From the NCBI GenBank assembly GCA_036365515.1, contig CM070875.1, forward strand, positions 104,512,628 through 104,576,627: 64,000 nucleotides of DNA. The letters are read 5' to 3'. Shown here in pieces: positions 42,567 through 56,495 of the stretch. The notes under the pieces were generated by a model. It was not told the origin of the DNA. It did no database searches and saw nothing but the letters and a program-made list of their open reading frames with translations. The position numbers and the translations under genes were made by a program. Position 1 is the stretch's first letter. Each line of letters starts with the position of its first letter. Origin of the DNA: Torymus aiolomorphi. Its lineage: Eukaryota > Arthropoda > Insecta > Hymenoptera > Torymidae.

Positions 42567-42904
42567 GGAACGGAGGAGTAGACCCATGGAATGTTGGAGA
42601 CCAAGTTCGGCTGTACTGCAAGACAAAGTCTGTGTCCGAAGTGAAGTACTTAATCGAGCAGCTCGCTGGCACAGATCAAAACTATAGCACCTTCGCTCTC
42701 ACTGTATGATTAGTGTTTGTCTAGCTGATGTCTTCAGGACTTGGCAGGTTGTGTTGGCTGCCCTAGAGGAGAGTAGAATGAAATGAAGACAAAGTGTTGT
42801 CTTCTGCAGGAGCTCTTTCTGCCTAGGGCAAACTGTGGAAGATATATTAATAAAGTGCTAAGGCAGTAGAGGAAGTTCTGAATATAGGCACATCAGACCT
42901 CTAC
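42567..42904 (+). repeat. ~320-bp repeat, one noisy unit (copy 2)
   Basis: Corresponds to 6656-6990 but with many small insertions and substitutions (for example gcagctcgctggcaca in place of gtctggcaca). Confidence 0.85.
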
Positions 42905-43340
42905 AGGAATAGATAGAGCAGATAGACAAAGTTAAGATATTTGTAGAGAATTGGAAAGTGATCTTATGAATGAATAGCCTTCGAAAAGTCTTACGTGCAT
43001 TTCCAACTAAGACCTCCTGACCCTCGCATACAAGTTTACTCAGAATGTCTAGACACAACACAGTATATGCAGAGGGGATTGTATATCCACATATGAGATA
43101 TATTCAATGAGCCAGGTATGGACAGGTGCTAACTTTTTTTTTGAAACTTTTGAAAATACAATAAAATGGTATATTATTTAGAACTAAAACCTGGTGCAGA
43201 GAATCCCTCAGTATGTACAAATATAGTGTGTGTAAAGCTTAAGATATTTGTAGAGAAATGAAAGGGATCTGTTGGAACAGAGACAAGTCGAAAAGGCATA
43301 TAAACATTTCCAACGACATACACCTTCCTCCCAAGAGTTG
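42905..43340 (+). repeat. Diverged ~315-bp units (copy 2)
   Basis: Counterpart of 6991-7391, with frequent indels. Confidence 0.8.
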
Positions 43341-45349
43341 GAAGTTCTGGAATGTTCATTCTGAACGAAAGAGAAAATCTCCAAATTATTTTTTGCTATT
43401 ATCTCTTAAAGATATGCATAAAATATGTACAAATTGCAAAATAAGTTATTTCCAAAGTGATTAATTTCCAAATCATCCCTAAAATCATTTCAGATTAGAA
43501 TAATAGTCATAAAAAAAATTGGTACCATGAGAGTTGATGAATTTCATACAAATTTTATGGCTGATATTTCCTCCAGATACCGCCCAAGTATTGAAAACAA
43601 TTGTCGTTATGAAATCCGAACAGGATCCTTTAGCTTGGGGGGATGTAAAGGGGCTAAAGCAGTGTAAAATACACGAAAAATACCGAGAAAAAAATCATAA
43701 CTCAGAGTTTATTAATTTAAGACAAATTTTATGGCTGATATTTCCTCGAGATGCTGTCCTAGCATTGAAAAAAAAATTAAGGATATGAAATTCTAACCGG
43801 ATCCTTTCGCTTAGGTGCGGTGCAAATGGGCTAAAATAGCGGAAAATACACGTAAACAATGAGGAAAAATCATGTCTCGTGAGTTTATTAATTTAAGACA
43901 AATATTATCGCTGGATATTTCTTCCAGATGTCGCCCTAGCATTCTAAAAATTAAGGATATGAAATTCGAACCGGATCCTTTCGCTTAGGTGCAAAGGGCT
44001 AAAATAGCGGAAAATCTACGAAAAAATAGCGAGAAAAATCATGTCTCGTGAGTTTATTGACTTAAGGACAAATTTACAGCTGATATTTCTTCGAGATACT
44101 GCCCTAGCATTGTAAAAAATTGGCGATATGAAATTCGAACCGGATCCTTTTCGCTTAGGGGGTGCAAATTTGCTAAAATAGCGGAAAATACAACACGTAA
44201 AATACCGAGAAAATCATGTCTTGTAGAGTTGTTGACTGGGACAAATTTTTTAATATATTTTTCGAGATACTGCTCTAGCATGGTAAAAAAATTGGCGATA
44301 TGAAATTGGATCCAAACTTTTCGCTTTGGGGGGGGGTAAAATGGGCTAGAAATAGAGAAAAATACAATACAAAAATACCGGAAAAAAAATCAGTTCTATG
44401 AGAGTTTATTAACTCAACACAAATTTTTTGGGATGAAAATAATTCATTATGTTGCTATAAAAATTGTAATATTACAAAGCTTGCTCTAGGAGGAAGCAAT
44501 TGGTTTGTTAGAAATTTAACTGGAATCAGAAACAGTATTCATAGTCCCTTCTTATTATTAACTACAGATAACTTTTAATATTTTTTTGTCATACAAACCA
44601 TGATTTCAAAATGATTAATACTATTTATACTTATATCTTTTATTTAAATATTTCATTATTCAAACCTTTGCGGGTTTTATTCGGCCCAATCAGTCAAGAC
44701 CGTAAGCGAAAAACTGAAGTCACTGTCGACCAATCGGGTATTCTTTTTAAACGATTTAATAATCGGAATGGTTTATTTTGGCTTCACATTTCCTTCATCA
44801 TTCTTTAAGAGAGGAATATATTCGTAATAATAGACTAATGTAAAATGTATGTGAGAAAAACGATTTTTTCTGTAGTATGCCAAAACTTATTCCATCGCCA
44901 TACATACTTTATTTAGTAGAAATTAATTGAAAAACAAAAATATCAGCCATATAAATTTGTCTCAAATGAATAAACTCACGAGACATGATTTTTTTTTTAT
45001 CCGTATTTTTCGTGTGTTTTCCGATATTTTAAATTATTAACTTTAAACGAAAGCGATCCGGTTCGAATTTCATATCCGCCAATTTTTTGACAATCACTAG
45101 AGAAGCATCTCGATAGAAATATCAGTCATAAATTTATTCTTAAATTAATAAACTCTCATGGTACCAATTTTTTTTGTCATTTATTGTCTAGTCAGGGTGG
45201 TTTTAGGGATGATTTGGGGGATAATCACTTTCGAAATAACTTATTTTGCAGTTTGTAGATGTTTTATGCATATCTCTAAGAGATAATAAAAAAAAAAACC
45301 GAATTTGGAAATTTTCGATATTTCGTTCACCGTGAACGTTCAGAACTTC
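43341..45349. mobile_element. 2-kb foldback element with 173-bp subrepeats (copy 2)
   Basis: Counterpart of 7392-9389. The left-end palindrome is altered here (gaagttctggaatgttcatt) while the right end keeps gttcaccgtgaacgttcaga. Many small indels. Confidence 0.8.
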
Positions 45350-45424
45350 AAACACATTGTTTGTACAGTCATGAAAAAAGTTATTAACATTTTTAAAGAG
45401 GAGCTTATTGAATAGACGATTATC

Positions 45425-47425
45425 TACTCAATCTCCCAGTATGGAGGAAATAACTATTGTCTTGAAAAATTTCTTGAAAAACACACAGAAAATGCAGTAT
45501 CTCTACACTTACTGATTAATTAGATCTGAAATCTGATATATAATCCCTCAGCATGTATAACATAGTATGTGTGAAGTTTTGAAGATATTTGTAGAAAATG
45601 GTAAGTGCAAAGTTTGAGACTCAATAGTCGAAAAGGCGCATGTGCATTTCCAACTGAGACCACTGACCTCTCGCTTAAAGTTCATCAGAAGTGTTCACAC
45701 ACAAAACAATGCATGCTTAGGAATTGTATATATAATTTCAAATCTTTTCAATCAGCTAGTGTAGGATAAATTTTTTTCTTGAAAATTTCTTGACAAGACC
45801 AAAAAATTGCAATATCTCCACACTTGCTGATTATTTAGATCTAAAACTTGATAAACAGTCCCTCAGCATGTATTGCATGGTGTGTGTAAAGTTTGAAATA
45901 TGTTTAGAGAATGATGGATTCCAAAAGATGGAAACGCATCTTTTGGATACAAAAATCGAAAAGGCGCATGTGCATTTCCAACTAAAACCACCAGACCCGC
46001 TCAAAGTTTACCAAAATTTCCTCACACAATGCAATACATGCTGAGGGATTGTATATCCAATTTCAAACCTTTTCGATCAGCCAGTTTTGGGAAACAACTT
46101 TTTTCTTCAAAATTTCCTAAAAATACACAAAAAGGCAATAACACAACACTTGCTGAATATTTAGATCTCAAATTCGATATACAATCCCTTAGCATGTATT
46201 GCATGGTGTATGTAATGTTAGAAATATGTTGAGAGAATGGCAATGTATCTTTTGGAGTCAAAAGTCGAAAAGGCGCATGTGCATTTCCAACTAAAAACCA
46301 CCAGACCCTTGCTCAAAGTTTACCAAAATTTCCTCACACAATGCAATATATGCTGAGGGATTGTATATCCAATTTTAGACCTTTTTGATCAGCCAGTTTT
46401 GGGAAATAACCTTTTATCTTGAAAATTTCTAAAAAAACACACAAAAAAGGCAATAACTCAATACTTGATGATCATTTCGATCTCAAATTCGATATACAAT
46501 CCCTTAGCATGTATTGCATGGTGTATTTTGAAGTTAGAAATACGTTTTAAAGAATGGCAATGTATCTTTTTGACTCAAAAGTCGAAAACGCGCATGTGCA
46601 TTTCCAACTAAAACCACCAGACCCTTGCTCAAAGTTTACCAAAATGTCCTCACACAATGCAATACATGCTGAGGGATTGTATATCCAATTTCAAACCTTT
46701 TCGATCAGCCAGTTTTTGGGAAACAACTTTTTTCTTCAAAATTTCCTAAAAAACACACAAAAAAGGCAATAACACAATACTTGCAGAAAATTTAGATCTC
46801 AATTTCGATATACAATCCCTTAGCATGTATTGCATGGTGTATGTAATGTTAGAAATATGTTGAGAGAATGGCAATGTATCTTTTGGAGTCAAAAGTCGAA
46901 AAGGCGCTTGTGCATTTCCAACTAAAACCACCAGACCCTTGCTCAAAGTTTACCAAAATGTCCTCACACAATGCAATACATGCTGAGAGATTATATATCC
47001 AATTTCAGACCTTTTCAATCAGCCAGTTTTGGGTAATAACTTTTTTTCTTGAAAATTTCTTAAAAAACACACAAAAAAGGCATTAACTCAACACTTGCTG
47101 AATATTTAGATCTCAAATTCGATATACAATCCCTCAGTATGTATTGCATGGTGTGTGTAAAGTTAGAAATATGTTGAGAGAATGGCAATGTATCTTTTGA
47201 ACTCAAAAGTCGAAAAGACGCATGTGCATTTCCAACTAAAACCACCAGACCCTTGCTCAAAGTTTACCAAAATGTCCTCACACAATGCAATACATGCTGA
47301 GGGATTGTATATCCAATTTAAGACCTTTTCAATCAGCCAGTGTAGGGGAAATAACTTTTTTTCTTGAAAATTTTCTGAAAAACACACAAAAAAGGCAATA
47401 ACTCAACACTTGCTGATCGATATTG
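45425..47425 (+). repeat. ~315-bp tandem array (copy 2)
   Basis: Counterpart of 9470-11455. Differences become rare after about 46500; the units at 46746-47387 are almost base-identical to 10785-11426. Confidence 0.92.
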
Positions 47426-47458
47426 ACTTTGAGGTCATGTTACCGTACTTAATTCATA

Positions 47459-47650
47459 ATGGGTTTGAAGTTTGCAACGTTGCGATCCAACGAAAATTCG
47501 ATTTTCGAAAAACCACTTTTTTCCACATGGATGATATAATGTACTACAAATAATGGAAGAATACATCAAAATTGATTAAAATAAATCAATTCCAAACTAC
47601 CCCCCACCCCTAACACGGAATTCGTAAGATGACCTAAGAGAAAAAAATTC
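47459..47650 (+). repeat. Truncated spacer module M (copy 2)
   Basis: Counterpart of 11498-11690. Confidence 0.8.
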
Positions 47651-48711
47651 TCTCTTCGCGGCGTTTGGTATTTCCAAACTTTTTATTGCTGGAATTATTT
47701 TCCGAGGATACAAAATACCCGCAAAAAATTAGGAACCAAATCAACTCCCGGAACACCCCAAAAAGCTGATTATATAGGGGTAGTAACGGAAAAAAAATTC
47801 TCTCCGCGGCGTTTGGTATTTCCAAACTTTTTATTGCTGGCATTATTTTTTGAGGATACAAAAAACACGAAAAAAAATTAGGACACAAATCGAACCCCCG
47901 GAACACACCCGAAAAGCTGATTATATAGGGGTATTAACGGAAAAACATTCTCTCTCCGCGGCGTTTGGTATTTCCAAACTTTTTATTGCTGGAATTATTT
48001 TATGAGCACACAAACTACTCGTAAAAAATTACGAACCAAATCGACTTCCCGGAAAACCCCCAAACAGCTGATTATATAATCAGATATATAGGGGTCGAGA
48101 CGGAAAAAAAATTCTCACTGCACGATGTCTGGCATTTCCAAACTTTTTAAAGCTGGAATTACTTTTTGAGCATAAAAACTCACTGTAAAAAAATTACGAA
48201 CCAAATCGACTACCCGGAAACCCCTAAACAGCAGATTATATAATCAGATATATAGGGGTTGTGACCGAAAAAAATTCTCTCTCAGCGGCGTTTAGCATTT
48301 CAAACTTTTTATTGCTGGAATTATTTTATGAGCACACAAACTACTCGTAAAAAATTACGAACCAAATCGACTCCCCGGAAAATCCCCAAACAGCTGATTA
48401 TATAATCAGATATATAGGGGTCGTGACGCAAAAAAATTCTCACTGCTCGGTGTCTGGCATTTCCAAACTTTTTAAAGCTGGAATTACTTTTTGAGCATAA
48501 AAACTCCTGTAAAAAAATTACGAACCAAATCGACTCCCCGGAAAACCCCAAACAGCTGATTATATAATCAGATATATAGGGTCGTGACGGAAAAAAAATT
48601 CTCACTGCTCGGTGTCTGGCATTTCGAAACTTTTTAATGCTGGAATTACTGTTTGAGCATAAGAACTCGCTATAAAAAAATTACGAACCAAATTGACTCC
48701 CCGGAAAACCC
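47651..48711 (+). repeat. Satellite A, forward block (copy 2)
   Basis: Counterpart of 11690-12766, with run-length and single-base differences. Confidence 0.9.
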
Positions 48712-48827
48712 CATGGGTTTAAAGTTTGCAACGTTGCGATCCAACGAAAATTCGATTTTCGAAAAACACCTTTTTCCACATGAATAGCATAATATACTGC
48801 AAATAATGGAAGAATACATGAAAATTT
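48712..48827 (+). repeat. Module M truncated at a breakpoint (copy 2)
   Basis: Follows 12767 onward to agaatacatgaaaatt, then jumps into satellite B (tacatgtaaaaaaattaaga). About 490 bp of first-copy sequence (from about 12883) are missing. Confidence 0.85.
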
Positions 48828-51458
48828 ACATGTAAAAAAATTAAGAAGAAAATAAACTCCCCCAAAAAAAATTACTCACTCGGAACATTTTCCAAACGGG
48901 CCCAAAAAGGCGTTTTGTAAGAAAAAAATTCTCCTCAGCGGCTTTTGGGCATTTCCAAACTTTTATCGTGGAAATTACTTTCTAGCAACACAAGCTACAT
49001 GTAAAAAAAATTAAGAAGAAAATAAACTCCCGGAACATTTCCAAACGGGCCCAAAAAGTTGATAATACAGCGTATTTGCAGGAAAAAAAATTCTCACTCG
49101 GCGGCTTTGGGCATTTCCAAACTTTTTATCGCGAACATTACTTTCTAGCAGCACAAGCTACATGTAAAAAAATTAAGAAGAAAATAAACTCCCCGGAACA
49201 TTTCCAAACGGGCCCAAAAAGGTGACAAACAGCGTGTTTGTAAGAAAAAAAATTCTCCCTCAGCGGCTTTGGGCATTTCCAAACTTTTTATCGTGGAAAT
49301 TACTTTCTAGCAACACAAGCTACATGTAAAAAATTAAGAAGAAAAATAAACTCCCGGAACATTTCCAAACGGGCCCAAAAGTTGATAATACAGCGTATTT
49401 GCAGGAAAAAAAATTCTCACTCGGCGGCTTTGGGCATTTCCAAACTTTTTATCGCGAACATTACTTTCTAGCAGCACAAGCTACATGTAAAAAATTAAGA
49501 ACAAAATAAACTCCCGGAACATTTCCAAACGGGCCCAAAAAGGTGACAAACAGCGTGTTTGTAAGAAATTCTCCTCAGCGGCTTTGGGCATTTCCAAACT
49601 TTTATCGTGGAAATTACTTTCTAGCAACACAAGCTACATGTAAAAAAATTAAGAAGAAAATAAACTCCCCGGAACATTTCCAAACGGGCCCAAAAAGTTG
49701 ATAATACAGCGTATTTGCAGGAAAAAAAATTCTCACTCGGCGGCTTTGGGCATTTCCAAACTTTTTATCGCGAACATTACTTTCTAGCAGCACAAGTTAC
49801 ATGTAAAAAAATTAAGAAGAAAATAAACCCCACGGAACATTTCCAAACGGGCCCAAAAAGGTGACAAACAGCGTGTTTGTAAGAAAAAAAACATTCTCCC
49901 TCAGCGACTTTGGGCATTTCCAAACTTTTTATCGTGGAAATTACTTTCTAGCAACACAAGCTACATGTAAAAAAATTAAGAAGAAAATAAACTCCCGGAA
50001 CATTTCCAAACGGGCCCAAAAGTTGATAATACAGCGTATTTGCAGGAAAAAAATTCTCACTCGGCGGCTTTGGGCATTTCCAAACTTTTTATCGCGAACA
50101 TTACTTTCTAGCAGCACAAGCTACATGTAAAAAAATTAAGAAGAAAATAAACTCCCCGGAACATTTCCAAACGGGCCCAAAAAGGTGACAAACAGCGTGT
50201 TTGTAAGAAAAAAAATTCTCCTCAGCGGCTTTGGGCATTTCCAAACTTTTATCGTGGAAATTACTTTCTAGCAACACAAGCTACATGTAAAAAAATTAAG
50301 AAGAAAATAAACTCCCGGAACATTTCCAAACGGGCCCAAAAAGTTGATAATACAGCGTATTTGCAGGAAAAAAATTCTCACTCGGCGGCTTTGGGCATTT
50401 CCAAACTTTTTATCGCGAACATTACTTTCTAGCAGCACAAGTTACATGTAAAAAAATTAAGAAGAAAATAAATTCCCGGAACATTTCCAAACGGGCCCAA
50501 AAGGTGACAAACAGCGTGTTTGTAAGAAAAAAAATTCTCCCTCAGCGGCTTTGGGCATTTCCAAACTTTTATCGTGGAAATTACTTTCTAGCAACACAAG
50601 CTACATGTAAAAAAATTAAGAAGAAAATAAACTCCCGGAACATTTCCAAACGGGCCCAAAAGTTGATAATACAGCGTATTTGCAGGAAAAAAAATTCTCA
50701 CTCGGCGGCTTTGGGCATTTCCAAACTTTTTATCGCGAACATTACTTTCTAGCAGCACAAACTACATGTAAAAAAATTAAGAAGAAAAATAAACTCCCGG
50801 AACATTTCCAAACGGGCCCAAAAAGGTGACAAACAGCGTGTTTGTAAGAAAAAAAATTCTCCTCAGCCTAGCAGCACAAGCTACATGTAAAAAAATTAAG
50901 AAGAAAATAAACTCCCGGAACATTTCCAAACGGGCCCAAAAGGTGACAAACAGCGTGTTTGTAAGAAAAAAAATTCTCCTCAGCGGCTTTGGGCATTTCC
51001 AAACTTTTTATCGTGGAAATTACTTTCTAGCAACACAAGCTACATGTAAAAAAATTAAGAAGAAAATAAACTCCCGGAACATTTCCAAACGGGCCCAAAA
51101 GTTGATAATACAGCGTATTTGCAGGAAAAAAAATTCTCACTCGGCGGCTTTGGGCATTTCCAAACTTTTTATCGCGAACATTACTTTCTAGCAGCACAAG
51201 CTACATGTAAAAAAATTAAGAAGAAAATAAACTCCCGGAACATTTCCAAACGGGCCCAAAAAGGTGACAAACAGCGTGTTTGTAAGAAAAAAAATTCTCC
51301 TCAGCGGCTTTGGGCATTTCCAAACTTTTTATCGTGGAAATTACTTTCTAGGAACACAAGCTACATGAGAAAAATTAAGAAGAAAATAAACTCCCCGGAA
51401 CATTTCCAAACGGGCCCAAAAAGTTGATAATACAGCGTATTTGCAGGAAAAGAAATTC
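48828..51458 (+). repeat. Satellite B, forward block (copy 2)
   Basis: About 16 monomers against about 22 in the first copy. The first ~130 bp are scrambled (cccccaaaaaaaattactca), and one monomer near 50865 is deleted internally. Confidence 0.9.
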
Positions 51459-51712
51459 TCACTCGGCGGCGTTTGGCATTTCCAAACTTTTTATTGCTGA
51501 AATTATTTTATGAGCACACAAAGTACCTGTAAAAAAATTACGAACCAAATCGACTTTCTGGAAAACCCCAAACTGCCGATTATATAGGGGTCGTGACAAA
51601 AAAAAAAAATCTGATTCCGCGGCGTCTGGCATTTCCAAACTTTTTAAAGCTGGAATTACTTTTGAGCATAAAAACTCCCTGTAAAAAATTATGAACCAAA
51701 TCGACTCAAAAT
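51459..51712 (+). repeat. Short satellite A block (copy 2)
   Basis: Counterpart of 16708-16965. Confidence 0.85.
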
Positions 51713-52462
51713 AAAAAACGGTCAATAATCAGTCATTTTTTATGTTTTTCATGTCCTCTTTCAATTGATATATTTATTAATATGAACAGGGGCCCACTTA
51801 CGATCGTTGCACAATTTGTTTAACTTTTTTGTTTGCCAAAAACTTTAATTTGAGCCCTGGTAGGTCGGTGTGCTATGAAAATTTTTTAAGGTGGCTCCAG
51901 CGGTCTAGTAGACCTAAAGCTATGAACATTTTTTACAAAAATTCATTTACACATTCGAATCTGAAAACTAATATGACACGAAGCAGAGTTCTGAACATAA
52001 CGGAAAATATTTTTGTTAAAGAATTTCCAATTTTGCAAAAGTATGTTTTGTGCATTAAAAAAAAAAATCAATATCAAATACAAATCTTTTTTGTTTTTCA
52101 TTCAATTTTAATTTGCAAGGTCTCATTTTCTTCCTTTTTTAAATTTCAGGGGAAGTCGCCGATATCAAAATTGAAAAATTTTCAAAACCTGCAAAGTTAT
52201 ATGCATTTGTTTGTAAAATTCAGTGACAAATCTGCAAACAATACAAACAAGATAGGTTAGCGTGCAGGCAAGCGTAGCGCGCTCTGTTTTAGAATCTAGT
52301 TCCTATTGTAAAAGGTGATAGGGATTATTATCGAATTGAAGCTTACAGAGCCAACTTCAGAGCGTTGTCAAAAAATTTCATTTGCGAATTCAGTAGGTAA
52401 GATAGGTTCGTGTTCAGGCGCGCGTAGCACGCTCTGCTTTAGAATCTAGTACGGGTAAAAAG

Positions 52463-52980
52463 TAGGGGTGTACAAGTACTCGGCTTGGCGTGTTTGAACT
52501 GTATCGAGCTTTTTCTTCGAACTTGAATCGAGTACATTATACTTCGAACTGCTCGAGTCAGATTGAACTACTCGGACCAACTCGAACTACTCGAATGAAG
52601 TCGAGCTACTCGAATTAAGTAGTTCGATCTAGATAGAACCAGCTGGCTCTCTTAGTAACTTATAATATTATATACTTAATTAGCTGAATGTAATTTGTTT
52701 TTGGATTTAGCTACTACTTAGCGATAATAATTATAATTATCCTAAGATTACTTATAATTATCTATAATTTTTTATTTATAATTCTTTTATAATTTATTCA
52801 CTACTATGCACTGGAAGTTGGAAGTGTTCTATAATTTCAAACCACTCGATCAAAGTTCGAACTACTCGAACTATTTCTAACTACTCAATATATCAAGTAA
52901 AACATTTGATTCGACTTGAGTTCGTCGAGTTGAGTTTATAGAGCAAATAGTTCGGATCTTCGAGTAGTCGTGCACCCCTA
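52463..52980. mobile_element. 518-bp hAT-type element (copy 2)
   Basis: Counterpart of 17715-18232 with the same ends and the same imperfect 8-bp flanks. Confidence 0.85.
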
Positions 52981-53225
52981 GTAAAAAATTACTGACATTT
53001 GTCAATACGTATTGATTAAATTTTCAGGGAAAGGCTAGCATCCTTATCTATACCTATATCATTTCCAAAGATATTCCCTAAGTATTGGTATTTGTTACTC
53101 GTAAAGAAAATTATTTTATAAACGTGAGTGTGCAACGAACCTCCACAAGTTTCCTATTTAAAAAATTACTAATACCAATGTGTACCTAAAGTATAATTTT
53201 TTTTTCTGTCAACTGCTTTATATAT

Positions 53226-53255
53226 GCGATGCAACGATGCAAACTTCAGACCCAT
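53226..53255 (-). mobile_element. 30-bp MITE remnant (copy 2)
   Basis: Counterpart of 18475-18504, again between two ttatatat flanks (53218-53225, 53256-53263); one base differs (gcgatg for gggatg). Confidence 0.65.
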
Positions 53256-53345
53256 TTATATATAAAGACAAGAAAAACACGTTTTACTAATTTGCTTACT
53301 GTTTTTATGTGATATAATCAATTTTTCTTCAAGATGCAATAGTTT

Positions 53346-55090
53346 CTTACAAACAAAAAAGTTTTTTTTATAACGGACTAATAGTATTTAATTTTAATTT
53401 TTATAAAAATGCAGCGTCGCGGAGATAATATTTTTGTTAATAGTAGGCACATCGTATCCAATCACATTTACCGAAAATTTGACAAGAGTTGATAGCCTAA
53501 AAAAGTTGGTACAGCGTTTTTTTACCATATTCTGGCTGTTTTTTTTATTAACGTTTATAAGTATAAAATTGTCTTGAGTACGCGGAGGAAATATCTAAAT
53601 TCTGATGCCCCACGAGCGTATCCTTGCATTATAGTGAGTTCTATGTAGTGGAACATGTTACTGGAAGTGGATTATATAAATATTTACTTGACTTATAGTT
53701 AGCTAAATATGTGAGAACCATAGATGTATCACAGTACTATAAAAGTTATTTCCTCCTACCTCTCGAAAAAAATTAAAAAATTTTTTAAAGGCACATCTGC
53801 AGGACAAAGTTTTCTTGTTCCTTAAGCCTTTCTGAATGTCAACAAAATTATTTACTTTGAAATCTAAAATTAAGAATAATTTTGTCTTTTTTCTAATCGA
53901 CGACACCTTATAAATACTGGCATCTACCTATTTGATCTTTGCAAGAATAATTATCTACACTGAAATTATTACTTTAAAAGTTACAGTTTTCTAAGTGATA
54001 AACGTTATTACAATTATAACTTCCTATAATAATTTGCTACTAGCGATAATTCAAATAATATCTGAAAATATTAAATATCAATTTTTTTTCAATCATCACA
54101 TCAGCTTAACGTATTTCTTATAATTTTTAAATAAAAAATTAAATGGGATGACTGATGTTCCTTATTCACTTATTTACTTCAATTACAATATGCATTACGT
54201 AAAGCTGATATGATGATTAAAAAATATTGATATTTTATATTTTCAGATATTTATTGAATTATCGCCTGCAACAAATTATTATGGGAAGTTATAATTGTAA
54301 TAACGATTATTCCTTAGAAAACTGTAACTTTTAAAGTAATAATTTCAGTGTAGATAATTATTCTTGCAAGATCAAAAAGGTAGATGCCAGTATTTATAAG
54401 TGTCGTCATTTAGAAAAAGACGAAATTATCTTTAATTTTTAGATTTAAAAGTATATAATTTTTGTCTCATTCAGAAATGCTTAAAGAACAAGAAAGTTTG
54501 TCTATTAGATGTGACTTCAAAGTTAAATATCTTTTCCAAGTTTCGTCATTTAAAAAAAAGTGAAACTTCTTATTAATGCAAAATTGACTTATAAGTTTCG
54601 ACGAAAAATGATACTATTAAATTGAGCTTGTACATACTTTTTTAACATTCAGAAAAACTTTGTCCTGTAGATGTGCCTTCAAAGAAATTTTTTTATTTTT
54701 ATCGAGACATAAGAGGGAAATAACTTTTATAGTACTGTGACATATCTATGGTTCTCAGATATTTAGCTAAGTCAAGCAAATATTTATATAATCCACTTCC
54801 AGTAACATGTTCCACTACATAGAACTTACTATTATGCAAGGATAAGCTCATGGGACATCAGAAGAGGCCTAAATTTAGATATTTCCTCCGTACTGAAGAC
54901 AATTTTATACTTTTAAACGTTGCTAAAAAAAACTGCCAGAATATGGTAAAAAACGCTGTACCAATTTATTTAAGCTATCAACTCTTGTTAAATTTTCCTA
55001 CTATTAACAAAAATATTATCTCCGCGATGCTGCATGTTTATCAAAATTAAAATTAAATACTATTTGTCTGTTATGAAAAAAATTTTTTGT
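53346..55090. mobile_element. 1.74-kb long inverted-repeat element (copy 2)
   Basis: Counterpart of 18602-20340, with scattered single-base differences (for example near 53455, 53515 and 54440-54525). Confidence 0.8.
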
Positions 55091-55121
55091 TTTTATAATT
55101 TTCTAAAAATACGTTCTAAAG

Positions 55122-55343
55122 ATGGGTCTGAAGTTTGCACCGTTGGAATGCAACGAAATAATTTCTTACAATTAATTTAAGTTATTAAACAATGGAAATT
55201 TCATCTAAACCTTTGTTAGAAAGTTATTTTATTTTATAAAACACTAAATCTACACACAAAATTAATATTAATTAGTATAACCATGAAGAAAAATTTTTTT
55301 TTTTTTATTTCGTTGCACTCAACGTTGCGAACTTCAGACCCAT
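55122..55343. mobile_element. MITE with 8-bp target duplication (copy 2)
   Basis: Counterpart of 20372-20591. The TTCTAAAG flanks are kept (55114-55121, 55344-55351). The T run is longer and one C is lost in the right terminal repeat. Confidence 0.92.
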
Positions 55344-55509
55344 TTCTAAAGAACGTGATATCGATGCGCCCCTCGTCGAAGAAATCATAATTTTTTCGTG
55401 GCACACATAAAGAGCGGTAAATAGGTAGGAAATATATGTAGAAAAAAGAAGAAATTTATATTTTTTTATAATTTTTTATATAATTTTTTATAATTTGAGG
55501 ATATTTCCT

Positions 55510-55647
55510 CGGGTGGAAAGAAGAAGGTTCTATCTCAACGGAGCGCGTGAAAAGGTCCTATCTCAGTAGAGTCCCACCTTCTTACGCGCTCGTCTAGAAT
55601 AGGACCTTTTCACGCGATTCGCCGAGATAGAATCTTCTCCCCACCCG
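55510..55647. mobile_element. 138-bp inverted-repeat element (copy 2)
   Basis: Counterpart of 20756-20893, unchanged in the parts compared. Confidence 0.7.
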
Positions 55648-55710
55648 ATGATCACTTTTGTTTTAAAGATTTTTTTCATAACGAATCCTAGTTCAATGAA
55701 TTTATTTATT

Positions 55711-56179
55711 CAATATATCCACGACTGAGCGGAACAAGGTCGTATCTCACCGCGTGGATGAAGAACGTCGTATCTCAGCGCGCGGACGAAGAGCGTCGTA
55801 TCTCACCGCGCGGACGAAGAACATCGTATCTCACCGCGCGGATGAAGAATATCGTATCTCACCGCGCGGACGATGAACGTCGTATCTCGGCGTTCTTGCG
55901 ACGTACACGGCTAGTATACGGCGAGATACGATGTTTTTTGTCCGCGCGCCGAGATATTTTATCCGCGCGGAGAGATACGACGTTCTTCGTCCGGGCGGTG
56001 AGATACGACGTTCTTCGTCCGCGTGGTGAGATACGATGTTCTTTATCCGCGCGCTGAGATACGACGTTCTTCATCTGCGCAGTGAGATATGACGTTCTTC
56101 GTCCGCGCGGTGAGATACAACGTTCTTCGTCCGCGCGCTGAAATACAACCTTGTTCCGCGCAGCCGTCGATATATTCAC
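55711..56179. mobile_element. 28-bp-subrepeat foldback element (copy 2)
   Basis: Counterpart of 20956-21424 with the same unit numbers in both arms; one extra T near the centre. Confidence 0.88.
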
Positions 56180-56495
56180 GCGCCAATAACCATGTAAAAA
56201 TTTGTGAATTTGACTTTTGACATAAACCTTTGTATTTTTAATTTGCAATTTAATAATTACGATTTTTCCCCGTAAATGTTTTCAAATATAATTTTATATA
56301 TACTTTTCAATAATGTATTTATGCAAAATCAAATATGCACATAGAATGCAATTTTATATTAAAATATATTCATTTAAAAAATTATTTTATGTAATTTATC
56401 TATTCTAAAATATGATTTTTCAAATTATTAAAATTTCAACTCCACTAGAGTAATAAATGTGTATAATATAATAACATTTTTTTATATTATAGACT

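Larger units (their letters stand above)
51713..53345 (+). repeat. Core module X, left copy (copy 2)
   Basis: Counterpart of 16966-18600. An A run near 52060 is shorter by one base, which breaks the reading frame seen in the first copy. Confidence 0.8.

Noticed and set aside
42394..42687. Open frames across 42467-42566
   Set aside because: They run through 100 N and join unrelated sequences on either side of a gap.
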